Shown in pieces: positions 1 through 10,097 of a stretch of DNA of 64,000 bases (positions within the stretch are counted from its first letter, which is position 1; the number at the start of each line of letters is the position of its first letter). This DNA comes from Streptomyces sp. LX-29. GTDB taxonomy: Bacteria > Actinomycetota > Actinomycetes > Streptomycetales > Streptomycetaceae. Under the pieces are notes generated by a model. The model saw only the letters and a program-made list of their open reading frames with translations, was not told where the DNA came from and made no database searches. The DNA lies in NCBI RefSeq assembly GCF_029541745.1, contig NZ_CP089746.1:992001-1056000 (forward strand), written 5' to 3'. Made by a program: the position numbers and the translations under genes.

Positions 1-423
1 GGCGACCCGGCGCGTCATTCCGTAGAACTCCCGCCACGCCGCGTACTCCCGGTCCGAGCCGGTCAGCCGCGCGAACGCCTCGCGCGTCCGCCGCTCGCCG
101 CCGCCCACCAGCAGTCCGGTGGGGCGGCCGGCCCGGACGGTGGGCGTGTACGAGGAGATGGACCGCCCGCGCACCGCGAAGCGCAGCCCGAGGTCCCGTA
201 CCACCTTCCCGGGCAGCAGGCTGACGAGGTACGCGTAGCGGGACAGCCGTGCGTCCAGCCCGGGGAACGGGCGGCTGGACACGGCCGCGCCCCCGATGTG
301 GTCCAGACGCTCCAGCACCAGCACGGCGCGGCCGGCCCGCGCCAGATAGGCGGCGGCGACCAGGCCGTTGTGACCTCCGCCGACGATGACGACGTCGAAC
401 GCGCGCACTCCACGTGGGGCCAT
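1..423 (-). CDS. FAD-dependent oxidoreductase, phytoene-desaturase-like (5' part; cut by window edge)
   Basis: The first codons read MAPRGVRAFDVVIVGGGHNG, a classic N-terminal FAD-binding Rossmann motif (GxGxxG variant). It is followed by AAYLARAGRAVLVLE and an IGGAAVSS segment typical of the phytoene dehydrogenase/NAD(P)-binding amine-oxidase-like superfamily. About 140 codons are present; the C-terminal two thirds lie beyond base 1. The ATG at 421-423 is the first in-frame start before the Rossmann fold. Substrate cannot be told from this part. Family members act as carotenoid desaturases, isomerases or uncharacterised redox enzymes. Confidence 0.8.
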   Translation of the reverse strand, partial: MAPRGVRAFDVVIVGGGHNGLVAAAYLARAGRAVLVLERLDHIGGAAVSSRPFPGLDARLSRYAYLVSLLPGKVVRDLGLRFAVRGRSISSYTPTVRAGRPTGLLVGGGERRTREAFARLTGSDREYAAWREFYGMTRRVA

Positions 424-574
424 GCCCCCTGCGTAACACGGCGGGGGCGGCCGGGGCCAGGGGGCGCCGTGCCCCCTACGCCGCCGCGCGGAACCGCCCA
501 GCCCGGGGACGCCGAGACCGGAGTGTCGGCGCCCGGGGGCGCCGGGAGCGGGGCCTCAGCGCCCGGGGGCGCGT

Positions 575-2830
<2,256 letters not shown>

Positions 2831-3016
2831 ACTCCCCCTGCCTTCGACGGAAGGTGCCCCTCCCGCCGCCGCCCCCGCAGCCCGCCGTCTCCCCGCCCCC
2901 GGCCCGGTGTCCAGTATGGCCGCCGGAGTGCGCCGCTTGTAGGTCGCTCGACGGCTCTCGCCGACCCCCGCCCGGCCCGGGGTCGGCCCCGGGGGCCCGA
3001 GCGGCCCGCGGGCCGG

Positions 3017-3112
3017 CCTCGGCGGACCCGGGGCCTCGGCGGGCCCAGGGCTTCGGCGGGCCCAGGGCTTCGGCGGGCCCAGGGCTTCGGCGGGCCCAGG
3101 GCCTCGGCGGAG
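3017..3112. repeat. 17-bp GC-rich tandem repeat
   Basis: A 17-bp unit (core GGGCTTCGGCGGGCCCA) is repeated about five times, the outer copies being degenerate (CTTC to CCTC). It lies in the gap between the kinase start and the acyl-CoA dehydrogenase stop. The period is not a multiple of three and no credible gene uses it. It is probably a slippage product. Confidence 0.8.
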
Positions 3113-3122
3113 CGGCGGGGGC

Positions 3123-4310
3123 TCAGCGGCGGACCCGCGGCATCCCCAGCCCGATCCAGGAGATGATCTCCCGCTGAACCTCGTTGTTGCCGCCGCCGAA
3201 GGTGAAGACGACGCTGCTGCGGTAGCCGCGCTCCAGCTCGCCGTGGAGGACCGCGCCGGCCGAGCCCTCCTTGAGCGGGCCGGCCGCGGCGAGCACCTCC
3301 AGGAGCCAGGCGTACGCCTCCCGGCGCGCCTCCGAGCCGTAGACCTTGACGGCGGAGGAGTCGTGCGGGGTGAGGGCCTCCCGCTGGAGTGCCTCCACCA
3401 TCTGCCAGTTGAGCAGCTTCATCGCCTCGAGCCGGGTGTGGGTGCGGGCCAGCAGGCCGCGCACCCAGCCGAGGTCGATGACGCGCCGACCGTCGGCGAG
3501 CTTGGTGTCGGCGGCCCAGCGCCGGACGCCGTGCAGGGCGCGGATCGCCATGGTGCCGTGCGCGGCCAGGGTGACCCGCTCGTAGTTGAGCTGGGTGGTG
3601 ATGAGCCGCCAGCCCTCGTTCTCCGCGCCGACCCGGCGGGAGAAGGGGACGCGGATGTTCTCGTAGTAGCTGGCGGTGGTGTCGTGGGAGGCCAGGGTGT
3701 GGATGGGGGTGCAGGAGTAGCCGGGGTCGGTGGTGGGCACCAGCAGCAGGCTGATGCCCTTGTGGGGCGGCAGGTCCGCGGTGGCGGGGGCGGTGCGGAC
3801 CGCGAGCCAGACCCAGTCCGCCGTGTCGCCGTTGGTGGTCCAGATCTTCTGCCCGTTGACCAGGTAGCCGTCCCCGTCGCGGACCGCGCGGGTCTTGAGC
3901 GAGGCCAGGTCGGTGCCGGCCTCGGGCTCGCTGTAGCCGATGGCGAAGTCGAGCTCACCGGAGAGGATCCTCGGCAGGAAGTACGCCTTCTGCTCCTCGG
4001 TGCCGAAGCGCATCAGGGTCGGCCCGACGGTGTTCAGCGCCATCAGCGGCAGCGGCACGCCCGCCTGCGCGGCCTCGTCGAAGAAGACGAACTGCTCCAG
4101 CGGGCTCAGCCCGCGGCCGCCGTACTCCTTCGGCCAGCCGACGCCCAGCCAGCGGTCCGCGCCCAGGCGGGCGATGGTGGCGCGGTAGAAGGTCTTCTGA
4201 GCGGCGGGGTCGGCGTGCCGGGCGTAGGCGTTGTCCGGGACGAGCTCCGCGAAGTACGCGCGCAGTTCGGCGCGTAACCGCTGTTGCTCGGGGGTGTATT
4301 CGAGGTGCAC
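3123..4310 (-). CDS. Acyl-CoA dehydrogenase (FadE type)
   Basis: About 395 residues, the normal length for the family. Visible landmarks are LGVGWPKEYGGRG in the N-terminal helical domain, the FAD/substrate loop IGYSEPEAGTDLASL, NGQKIWTTNG in the beta domain, and a C-terminal FTFGGGNNEVQREIIS flavin-contact motif. It would oxidise an acyl-CoA to the 2-enoyl-CoA and pass electrons to ETF. The GTG at 4310 (VHLEYTPEQQ) is chosen over longer in-frame starts because AGGAGG lies just before it and family homology begins there. The pattern resembles actinobacterial FadE enzymes acting on bulky or sterol-type acyl-CoAs, but the substrate is not determined. Confidence 0.9.
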   Translation of the reverse strand: MHLEYTPEQQRLRAELRAYFAELVPDNAYARHADPAAQKTFYRATIARLGADRWLGVGWPKEYGGRGLSPLEQFVFFDEAAQAGVPLPLMALNTVGPTLMRFGTEEQKAYFLPRILSGELDFAIGYSEPEAGTDLASLKTRAVRDGDGYLVNGQKIWTTNGDTADWVWLAVRTAPATADLPPHKGISLLLVPTTDPGYSCTPIHTLASHDTTASYYENIRVPFSRRVGAENEGWRLITTQLNYERVTLAAHGTMAIRALHGVRRWAADTKLADGRRVIDLGWVRGLLARTHTRLEAMKLLNWQMVEALQREALTPHDSSAVKVYGSEARREAYAWLLEVLAAAGPLKEGSAGAVLHGELERGYRSSVVFTFGGGNNEVQREIISWIGLGMPRVRR

Positions 4311-4387
4311 GGCCCCTCCTGCGGCTCTCTCGGCGTCTCGCGGGCGCGGAACGAGGGGCACGGTAGAACGCGTTTCAGGAATACGGA

Positions 4388-4421
4388 AGAGCCGTGGCCC
4401 CCGCGACGGGGCCACGGCTCT
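4388..4421 (-). terminator. Hairpin terminator after the PNPOx-fold gene
   Basis: A perfect 14-bp inverted repeat (AGAGCCGTGGCCCC and its complement) with a 6-nt loop lies 14 bp downstream of the stop of the minus-strand gene at 4435. There is no strong U-tract, which is usual in Streptomyces. Confidence 0.8.
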
Positions 4422-4434
4422 CGGGGTTCCGCGG

Positions 4435-4962
4435 TCAGCGCTCCTCGCGCGGCGGGGCCGCGTCGCTGCCGCGCCGAAGGGTGCGCAGCCCCCGGCCGTC
4501 CGGGCACCAGACCCGCACCACCAGGTCGGGGTCGTCGACGGTGATCCGGACCACCTCGGTGAGCTCGACCCGGAAGAGGTGGAACGGCTGCGGCGGCTCG
4601 ACCTCCGCGACGTAGCGGGCGATCACCTCCGGGTCGGTCACCTCGATCGCGCGGCCGCTGACGCGCGCGTCGCCGCCCGCCATCGACGCGTCCGCGCCGG
4701 GGTTGGCGTGCAGCGCGAAGCGCGGATCGCGGCGCAGGTCCAGCGCCTTGCGGGAGTTCGCCATCATGCCCAGCCACAGCTCCCCGTTGCGGAAGTCCGC
4801 CTCCAGGCCGGCGACACGCGGCGCGCCGTCCTTCCGAACGGTGGCCAACACATGGTGCTTGAACTGCTCGAAGCGCTCCCGCACGGTACGGGCGAAGGCG
4901 GGTTCGGCCGCCTCCACATCGCTCCAGCGGGCGGTCTTCCTACGGTCTTCCTCGGTCGTCAT
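4435..4962 (-). CDS. Pyridoxamine 5'-phosphate oxidase-fold (flavin-binding) protein
   Basis: 175 residues of split-barrel PNPOx-like sequence: FKHHVLATVRKDGAPRVAG, then GELWLGMMANSRKALDLRRD and ARVSGRAIEVTD. Relatives bind FMN, F420 or heme, and many reduce small molecules; this one cannot be assigned further. The start at 4962 is supported because its ATG overlaps the TGA of the upstream GT39-like gene (ATGA), implying translational coupling. A longer GTG-initiated reading frame also exists. The hairpin at 4388-4421 would end the transcript. Confidence 0.85.
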   Translation of the reverse strand: MTTEEDRRKTARWSDVEAAEPAFARTVRERFEQFKHHVLATVRKDGAPRVAGLEADFRNGELWLGMMANSRKALDLRRDPRFALHANPGADASMAGGDARVSGRAIEVTDPEVIARYVAEVEPPQPFHLFRVELTEVVRITVDDPDLVVRVWCPDGRGLRTLRRGSDAAPPREER

Positions 4963-6680
4963 GGTGCCAGCGTGCCAGCGATACCCGACAACCACTGTCT
5001 GGATTGATCGGGTTCATTGGGCTGTCCCGGCTGGTCGGGCGGGAGATAGGCGATCCAGTCGGTGCCGCGCAGCGGATAGGGGACCCAGTCGCGGGCGTAG
5101 CTCGGCGGCTGGGGCCGATCGGGCCCGGTGAGGACCGCGGCGGACCGGCTCTCGATCCGACGCAGCAGGGTGGAGACGGTGACCGAGCGGTTGTTCCCGG
5201 CGGTCTGGGCGGAGGCGCAGCCCGCGTGGTACGCCACCGGCAGCGCGCGGTCCCCGGTGATCAGGCAGGGCGGCGCCACGCCGAGCCGGTGCAGCTCGCG
5301 GGCGCCCGCCAGATAGCGTCCGGTCACGGCCTGGGTCTGGCCGGTGGCGTGCCACAGCACCACGTGCTGGCCCGCCATGTGCAGCGCGATCACGGCCGCC
5401 AGGATCGCCGCCGCCCGCGACGGCCGGTCGTCGGCCCGGACCAGCCGCACGGCGAGCGCGGCGACGGGCAGCGCGAGCAGCGCGTAGACGGGGAGCAGGA
5501 AGCGGGGGGCGGAGAAGGAGATGAGGAAGAGGTACGGCGCGGCGACCGCGGCGGCGCAGGCGACGGGCAGAAGGATGACGGCGGGGCGGTCGGCGTAGGT
5601 GCGCAGCCCGTCGCCGCCGCGCGGCGCCTCGGCCCCCTCGCGCGCCGGCTCGGCGCCGGCGGCCTGGCCGCGCCGGCGGTCGCCCAGGGCGAGCGCCACC
5701 GCCGCGGCCGCCAGCAGCGGCAGGGCCAGCCACCAGAGCGTCAGCTCGGGGTGGCGCAGCGCGACGTCGCAGGGGCGGCACAGTTGGGGCCCGTTGAGGC
5801 TGCGTAGCACGTTGCCGATGTTGAAGGAGAGGCCCATGCCGCCCTCGACCTCGCCGGAGACGTCCAGCCGCCCGCCGATACTGCCGAAGCGCGCGTACGC
5901 CTCGACGATCCACTGCAGGGCGCCGGCCACCAGGCCGACGAGCAGCGCCGGTCGGGCGGTGCGCCAGGCGGGGGCCGCGAACGCCCAGGCGAACAGGGGG
6001 AGGGCCAGCCAGCCGGCGTCCGGGGTGCGCACCAGGGTGACGAGGCCCAGGAGGCCGGCGCACCACCAACGGGCGTGCGGCTCGTCCGGCACCCGGAGGA
6101 ACCAGCCGACGGCGGCCACCGCACCGAGCGCGACCCACAGGTTCGGCATCGCGGCGGAGCCGCTGACCTGGGTGATCCACAACCCCGCGAACAGCAGCGC
6201 CGCGAGCGCGGTCACCGCGCGGCCCAGCAGCGGGCGCCAGACCCGGAAGGCGGCGTAGAGCGCGACGGCCGAGAGCAGCACGAGGAACAGCCGCAGCGCC
6301 AGCGGCGAGGAGGTCACCGCGAGCACGGGGGCGACCAGGAAGCTGATGCCGCGCGACCGGGGGGCGCTGAAGAAGGCGGCGGGGGTGCGCGGGTCGACCT
6401 GGGAGACGTACACCGACTCGTCCCAGCCCAGCGCCTGCCCGGTGCGCGGAACGACGAGGGCCAGCTGGACGAGGGCGTAACCGACGGCGACGACGGCGAG
6501 CCAGGGCACGGGGCGGCGCTCCGGCCGCGCGGCGGAGGCACGCCGCGGGCCGGGGGGCGCGAGCGGGGCCGGGCCGGCCGACGGGCCGGACTGCGGCGCG
6601 GGCGCACCGGGGTGGCGGTGCGGATGCGGGGGCGGAGGCGGGTCCGGCGTGGTGTGCGGAGGCACCGCGAGGGCCGCCAT
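4959..6680 (-). CDS. GT39-like polytopic membrane glycosyltransferase
   Basis: About 573 residues with a Pro/His/Ala-rich cytoplasmic N-terminus (about 60 residues) and then 10 or more hydrophobic helices. After the first helix sits GWDESVYVSQVDP, the acidic loop typical of ArnT/PMT-type (GT39 and relatives) polyprenyl-phosphate-sugar transferases. Its role is probably sugar transfer on the outer face of the membrane; donor and acceptor are unknown. ATG 6680 (MAALAVPPHTT) is preferred to the ATG at 6698 because AAGGA sits just upstream of it, while the earlier ATG lies inside an AT-rich palindrome with no ribosome binding site. Its TGA overlaps the next start. Confidence 0.8.
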   Translation of the reverse strand: MAALAVPPHTTPDPPPPPHPHRHPGAPAPQSGPSAGPAPLAPPGPRRASAARPERRPVPWLAVVAVGYALVQLALVVPRTGQALGWDESVYVSQVDPRTPAAFFSAPRSRGISFLVAPVLAVTSSPLALRLFLVLLSAVALYAAFRVWRPLLGRAVTALAALLFAGLWITQVSGSAAMPNLWVALGAVAAVGWFLRVPDEPHARWWCAGLLGLVTLVRTPDAGWLALPLFAWAFAAPAWRTARPALLVGLVAGALQWIVEAYARFGSIGGRLDVSGEVEGGMGLSFNIGNVLRSLNGPQLCRPCDVALRHPELTLWWLALPLLAAAAVALALGDRRRGQAAGAEPAREGAEAPRGGDGLRTYADRPAVILLPVACAAAVAAPYLFLISFSAPRFLLPVYALLALPVAALAVRLVRADDRPSRAAAILAAVIALHMAGQHVVLWHATGQTQAVTGRYLAGARELHRLGVAPPCLITGDRALPVAYHAGCASAQTAGNNRSVTVSTLLRRIESRSAAVLTGPDRPQPPSYARDWVPYPLRGTDWIAYLPPDQPGQPNEPDQSRQWLSGIAGTLAP

Positions 6681-6695
6681 TACGTCCTTTTTCTC

Positions 6696-6713
6696 CATAT
6701 CAGTAAAGATATG
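6696..6713. promoter_or_regulatory. AT-rich palindrome upstream of the GT39-like gene
   Basis: CATATC-6 nt-GATATG forms a perfect inverted repeat within an unusually AT-rich stretch (about 6680-6750) between the hypE stop and the GT39-like start. Position and base composition suggest the promoter/operator of the GT39-like gene. No known regulator is assigned. Confidence 0.45.
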
Positions 6714-6752
6714 ATGACTATTCAGTTATTTTGCGAATATACCTGCTCGGTG

Positions 6753-7868
6753 TCAGCAGATCCGCGGCAGCTGCTCCCCCAGCGGCAGGTCCACCACCCG
6801 CGTGCCGCCGAGCCCGGTGCGGGCCACCACCATGCCGGGGTGCTCGGCCACGCACTCGCCGATGATCGCGGCCCCGGCGCCCTGGGGATGCGCCCGCATG
6901 GCGGCCAGCACGGCGTCCGCGTGGGTCGGCGGCACGAAGGCCACGAGTCGGCCCTCGTTGGCGACGTAGAGCGGGTCGAGACCGAGGAATCCGCAGGCGG
7001 CGGCCACCGCCTCGGGCACCGGCAGGGCGCGTTCGGTGAGGGCGACACCGGTGCCGGACGCGGCGGCGATCTCGTTGAGCGCGGCGGCGAGGCCACCGCG
7101 CGTGGGGTCGCGCAGCACATGCAGATCCGGGGTGACGGCGAGCATCGCGGCGACCAGATCGCCCAGCGGCGCGGTGTCGCTGACCACCTCCGCCCCGAAC
7201 TCCAGCCCTTCACGGACGCTCATGATGGCGATGCCGTGCATGCCGATCGGCCCGCTGACGATCACCACATCGCCCGGGGTGGCGCGCCGCGGCCCGATGT
7301 CGACGCCCTCGGGGATCAGCCCGATGCCCGAGGTGTTGACGTAGACCCCGTCGCCGTGGCCGGCCTCCACCACCTTGGTGTCCCCGGTGGCGACGGCGAC
7401 CCCGGCGGCCCTGGCGGCGGCCCCGATGGACCGGGCCACCGCGCCCACCACCGACAACTCGACCCCCTCCTCCAGGATGAACGCGCAGGACAGCTGGGCC
7501 GGTCGGGCGCCGCTCATGGCCAGGTCGTTGACGGTGCCGTTGACCGCCAGGTCGCCGATGTCGCCGCCGGGGAAGAACAGCGGCCGCACCACGTAGGAGT
7601 CGGTGGAGAACGCCAGCCGGGCACCGCCCAGTTCGAGTCGCGCCGAGTCGCCGAGCTGGGCCAGCGTCTCGTTGCCGTACGCGGGGGCGAACAGATGGCG
7701 CACCAGCTCCGCGGAGAGCGCCCCGCCGCCCCCGTGGCCCATGACCACCACCGGTTGGTCGCGCAGCGGGGCGGGGCAGGTCCAGGCAGTGGGGTCGAGG
7801 GGTACCGGCGGCGCGGCCACGGCCCCCGTCTCCCCCACCGCGGTCTCCCGGGTCGTCGTCTCAGCCAA
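6753..7868 (-). CDS. hypE: HypE, carbamoyl dehydratase of [NiFe]-hydrogenase maturation
   Basis: The 371-residue PurM-like ATP-binding enzyme dehydrates the carbamoyl group on its own C-terminal cysteine to thiocyanate, the source of the active-site cyanide ligands. The diagnostic C-terminus PRIC is intact. Other landmarks are [33 protein letters not shown] and [16 protein letters not shown]. The start is a TTG at 7868, 8 nt inside the end of hypD, with GAAGGAG upstream. The first 30 residues or so are a non-conserved Ala/Thr-rich lead, so a GTG further in is possible. It is the last gene of the hypABFCDE run. Confidence 0.96.
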   Translation of the reverse strand: MAETTTRETAVGETGAVAAPPVPLDPTAWTCPAPLRDQPVVVMGHGGGGALSAELVRHLFAPAYGNETLAQLGDSARLELGGARLAFSTDSYVVRPLFFPGGDIGDLAVNGTVNDLAMSGARPAQLSCAFILEEGVELSVVGAVARSIGAAARAAGVAVATGDTKVVEAGHGDGVYVNTSGIGLIPEGVDIGPRRATPGDVVIVSGPIGMHGIAIMSVREGLEFGAEVVSDTAPLGDLVAAMLAVTPDLHVLRDPTRGGLAAALNEIAAASGTGVALTERALPVPEAVAAACGFLGLDPLYVANEGRLVAFVPPTHADAVLAAMRAHPQGAGAAIIGECVAEHPGMVVARTGLGGTRVVDLPLGEQLPRIC

Positions 7869-8997
7869 CGGGGCTCGTCTCCTTCCGCGGCGCCGGCCCG
7901 GCGGATCCGCCGCCCAGGCGCCGGTACAGGTGGTATGCCGCGCACGCCCCCTCGCTGGAGACCATCGTGGCGCCCAGCGGGGTGCGCGGCGTGCAGGTCG
8001 TGCCGAAGGCGGCGCACTCGTTCGGCTTGATCAGCCCCTGGAGCACCTCGCCGCTGCGACACTCGGCGGACTCGCGGGTCCGCACGTCGCCGACCTCGAA
8101 GCGGCGCTCCGCGTCGTAGTCGGCGAAGGCGTCGGAGAGCCGCCAGCCGCTGTCGGGGATCACCCCGATGCCGCGCCAGGCCCGGTCGGTGACCTCGAAG
8201 ACCTCCTCGATCATGCGCAGCGCCGCCGGGTTGCCCTCGTCCCGCACGGCGCGCGGGTACGCGTTGTCCACCCGGTGCTCGCCGCGCTCCAGTTGGTGGA
8301 CCGTGCGACGGACGCCCTCCAGGATGTCCAGCGGTTCGAAGCCCGTGACGACGATGGGCACCCGATGGCGCGCGGCGAGCCGCGGGTACTCGCCGGTGCC
8401 CATCACGCTGCACACGTGGCCGGCGGCCAGGAACGCCTGGACGCGGCAGGCCGGCGACTCCATGACGGCCTCGATCGCGGGCGGCACCCGCACATGCGAC
8501 ACCAGCAGGCTGAAGTTGGGGACGCCCAGGCGGCGGGCGGTGTGCACGGCCATCGCGTTGGCCGGAGCGGTGGTCTCGAAGCCGATGCCGAAGAACACCA
8601 CCTGGCGGTCCGGTTCGCGGCGCGCGATGTCCACGGCGTCCAGCGGGGAGTAGACCACGCGCACATCGCCGCCCGCGCTCCTGACCCGGAACAGGTCGCG
8701 CCCCGTGCCGGGGACGCGCAGCATGTCCCCGAAGGAGCAGAAGACCACCCCCGGCCGGGAGGCGATCTCCAGCGCCTTGTCGATCATCTCCAGCGGCGTC
8801 ACGCAGACCGGGCAGCCCGGACCGTGGATGAGCTCGATCTCCCGCGGCAGCAGTTGGTCGATGCCGTGGCGGATGATCGAGTGGGTCTGGCCGCCGCAGA
8901 CCTCCATGAGCGCCCACGGTCGGGTGGTGGTCGCGTGGATCTCGGCCAGCAGCCGCCGTGCCAGCTCGGGGTCGTGGAACTCGTCGATGTACCTCAC
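7861..8997 (-). CDS. hypD: HypD, Fe(CN)2CO assembly scaffold
   Basis: 378 residues. HypD binds the iron with HypC and reduces and transfers the cyanide delivered by HypE/HypF. Conserved motifs are all present: [28 protein letters not shown], and the C-terminal 4Fe-4S region CRSGEVLQG...[12 protein letters not shown]. It starts with GTG at 8997 ([11 protein letters not shown]), overlapping the hypC TGA as GTGA, so translation is probably coupled to hypC. Confidence 0.97.
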   Translation of the reverse strand: MRYIDEFHDPELARRLLAEIHATTTRPWALMEVCGGQTHSIIRHGIDQLLPREIELIHGPGCPVCVTPLEMIDKALEIASRPGVVFCSFGDMLRVPGTGRDLFRVRSAGGDVRVVYSPLDAVDIARREPDRQVVFFGIGFETTAPANAMAVHTARRLGVPNFSLLVSHVRVPPAIEAVMESPACRVQAFLAAGHVCSVMGTGEYPRLAARHRVPIVVTGFEPLDILEGVRRTVHQLERGEHRVDNAYPRAVRDEGNPAALRMIEEVFEVTDRAWRGIGVIPDSGWRLSDAFADYDAERRFEVGDVRTRESAECRSGEVLQGLIKPNECAAFGTTCTPRTPLGATMVSSEGACAAYHLYRRLGGGSAGPAPRKETSPVG

Positions 8998-10046
8998 CGC
9001 GCGCCCTCCCGCGCCGTCGCCGCCCCGGCGGCTCCGCCGCCCGCGGGAGCCGCCTCGATGGTGGGGGGCCGCACGGGCCCGGCGCCGCCGGTATCCGGGT
9101 CCGCGAGCCCGGCATCGGCGACGGCCACCCGCGCCGCCCGGGACCCGCCGGCCCCCGGGCGGACGGCTCCGGTGGCGGCCGCGCCCACGCTCCCGGCCCC
9201 TTCCGGACCGGCGGCCCCGACTCCGATCCCGGCCGGGGCCGGGGCCGTGCCGGAGCGGGAGCCACGGGGCGCGCCGGCCGCGGGCCGGACCCCGACCCCT
9301 TCGACCACCGGACCACCGGGCCCCGGCGCGCCCAGGGGGACCTCAAGCGTGCCGGAGCGGGAGCCACGGGCCGCGTCGACCACCGACCGGACCCCAACCC
9401 CTTCGACCACCGGACCACCGGGCCCCGCCGCATCCAGGGGGACCTCGGGCGTGCCGGAGCGGGAGCCACGGGCCGCGTCGACCACCGACCGGACCCCAAC
9501 CCCTTCGACCACCGGACCACCGGGCCCCGCCGCATCCAGGGGAGCCTCGGGCGTGCCGGAGCGGGAGCCACGGGCCGCGTCGACCACCGACCGGACCCCA
9601 ACCCCTTCGACCACCGGACCACCGGGCCCCGCCGCGCCCAGGGGGACCTCAAGCGTGCCGGAGCGGGAGCCACGGGCCGCGTCGACCACCGGCCGGACCC
9701 CGACCCCTTCGACCACCGGGCCGCCGCGCCCCGGCGCGCCCAGGGGGGCCTCGGGCGTGTCGGGGCGGGCGGCGCCCGCCTCGGCCGCGGCGCGGCCCCA
9801 GGCGTCGCCGAACTCCTCGTCCATCAGCCCGAGCTGCTCGAACAACTCCAGCGAGGCGCGGGCGGACGCCTCGTCGAGCCGTTGGAGCGCGAAGCCGACG
9901 TGGACGATGACGTACTCGCCCACCTGGGCCTCGGGCACGTAGTCCAGGCAGACGCGTTTGCGCACCCCGCCGAAGTCGACCTGCGCCATGCGCGAGCCGT
10001 CGCGTTCCTCGATGCCGACCACCCGGCCGGGCACTGCCAGACACAT
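8994..10046 (-). CDS. hypC: HypC chaperone with a repeat-containing C-terminal extension
   Basis: The first 80 residues or so are a regular HypC/HupF chaperone: [10 protein letters not shown] with the essential Cys2, [31 protein letters not shown] and the LDE...L helix. HypC carries iron between HypD and the large-subunit precursor. Family members are 75-110 residues long; this one is about 350. Residues about 97-266 are five 34-residue repeats ([23 protein letters not shown]), followed by a Gly/Ala/Pro-rich tail to the stop. No frameshift is needed, and the stop overlaps hypD. The start 10046 is fixed by MC and an upstream GGAGAGG. The tail's role is unknown. Confidence 0.93.
   Translation of the reverse strand: MCLAVPGRVVGIEERDGSRMAQVDFGGVRKRVCLDYVPEAQVGEYVIVHVGFALQRLDEASARASLELFEQLGLMDEEFGDAWGRAAAEAGAARPDTPEAPLGAPGRGGPVVEGVGVRPVVDAARGSRSGTLEVPLGAAGPGGPVVEGVGVRSVVDAARGSRSGTPEAPLDAAGPGGPVVEGVGVRSVVDAARGSRSGTPEVPLDAAGPGGPVVEGVGVRSVVDAARGSRSGTLEVPLGAPGPGGPVVEGVGVRPAAGAPRGSRSGTAPAPAGIGVGAAGPEGAGSVGAAATGAVRPGAGGSRAARVAVADAGLADPDTGGAGPVRPPTIEAAPAGGGAAGAATAREGAR
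9247..9756. repeat. Five 102-bp tandem repeats inside hypC
   Basis: Units begin at 9247, 9349, 9451, 9553 and 9655 (each opening GTGCCGGAGCGGGAGCCACG on the plus strand) and are nearly identical, with a decayed sixth start at 9757. 102 is a multiple of three, so copy-number change keeps hypC in frame; it also keeps several other frames open. Central copies are the most alike, the pattern expected of recent unequal exchange. Confidence 0.95.
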
Positions 10047-10097
10047 GGCGCCTCTCCGTTCGTCTCGTCGCTCATCACCGCTCCCCACCGCCCGCCG

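Noticed and set aside
45..480. Plus-strand frames over the first 0.5 kb
   Set aside because: They are antisense to the FAD oxidoreductase start, which has a clear Rossmann motif.
7514..9673. Long alternative minus-strand frame through hypD and hypC
   Set aside because: It overlaps both genes in another frame and encodes Arg/Pro-rich sequence; the hyp frames carry all conserved motifs.
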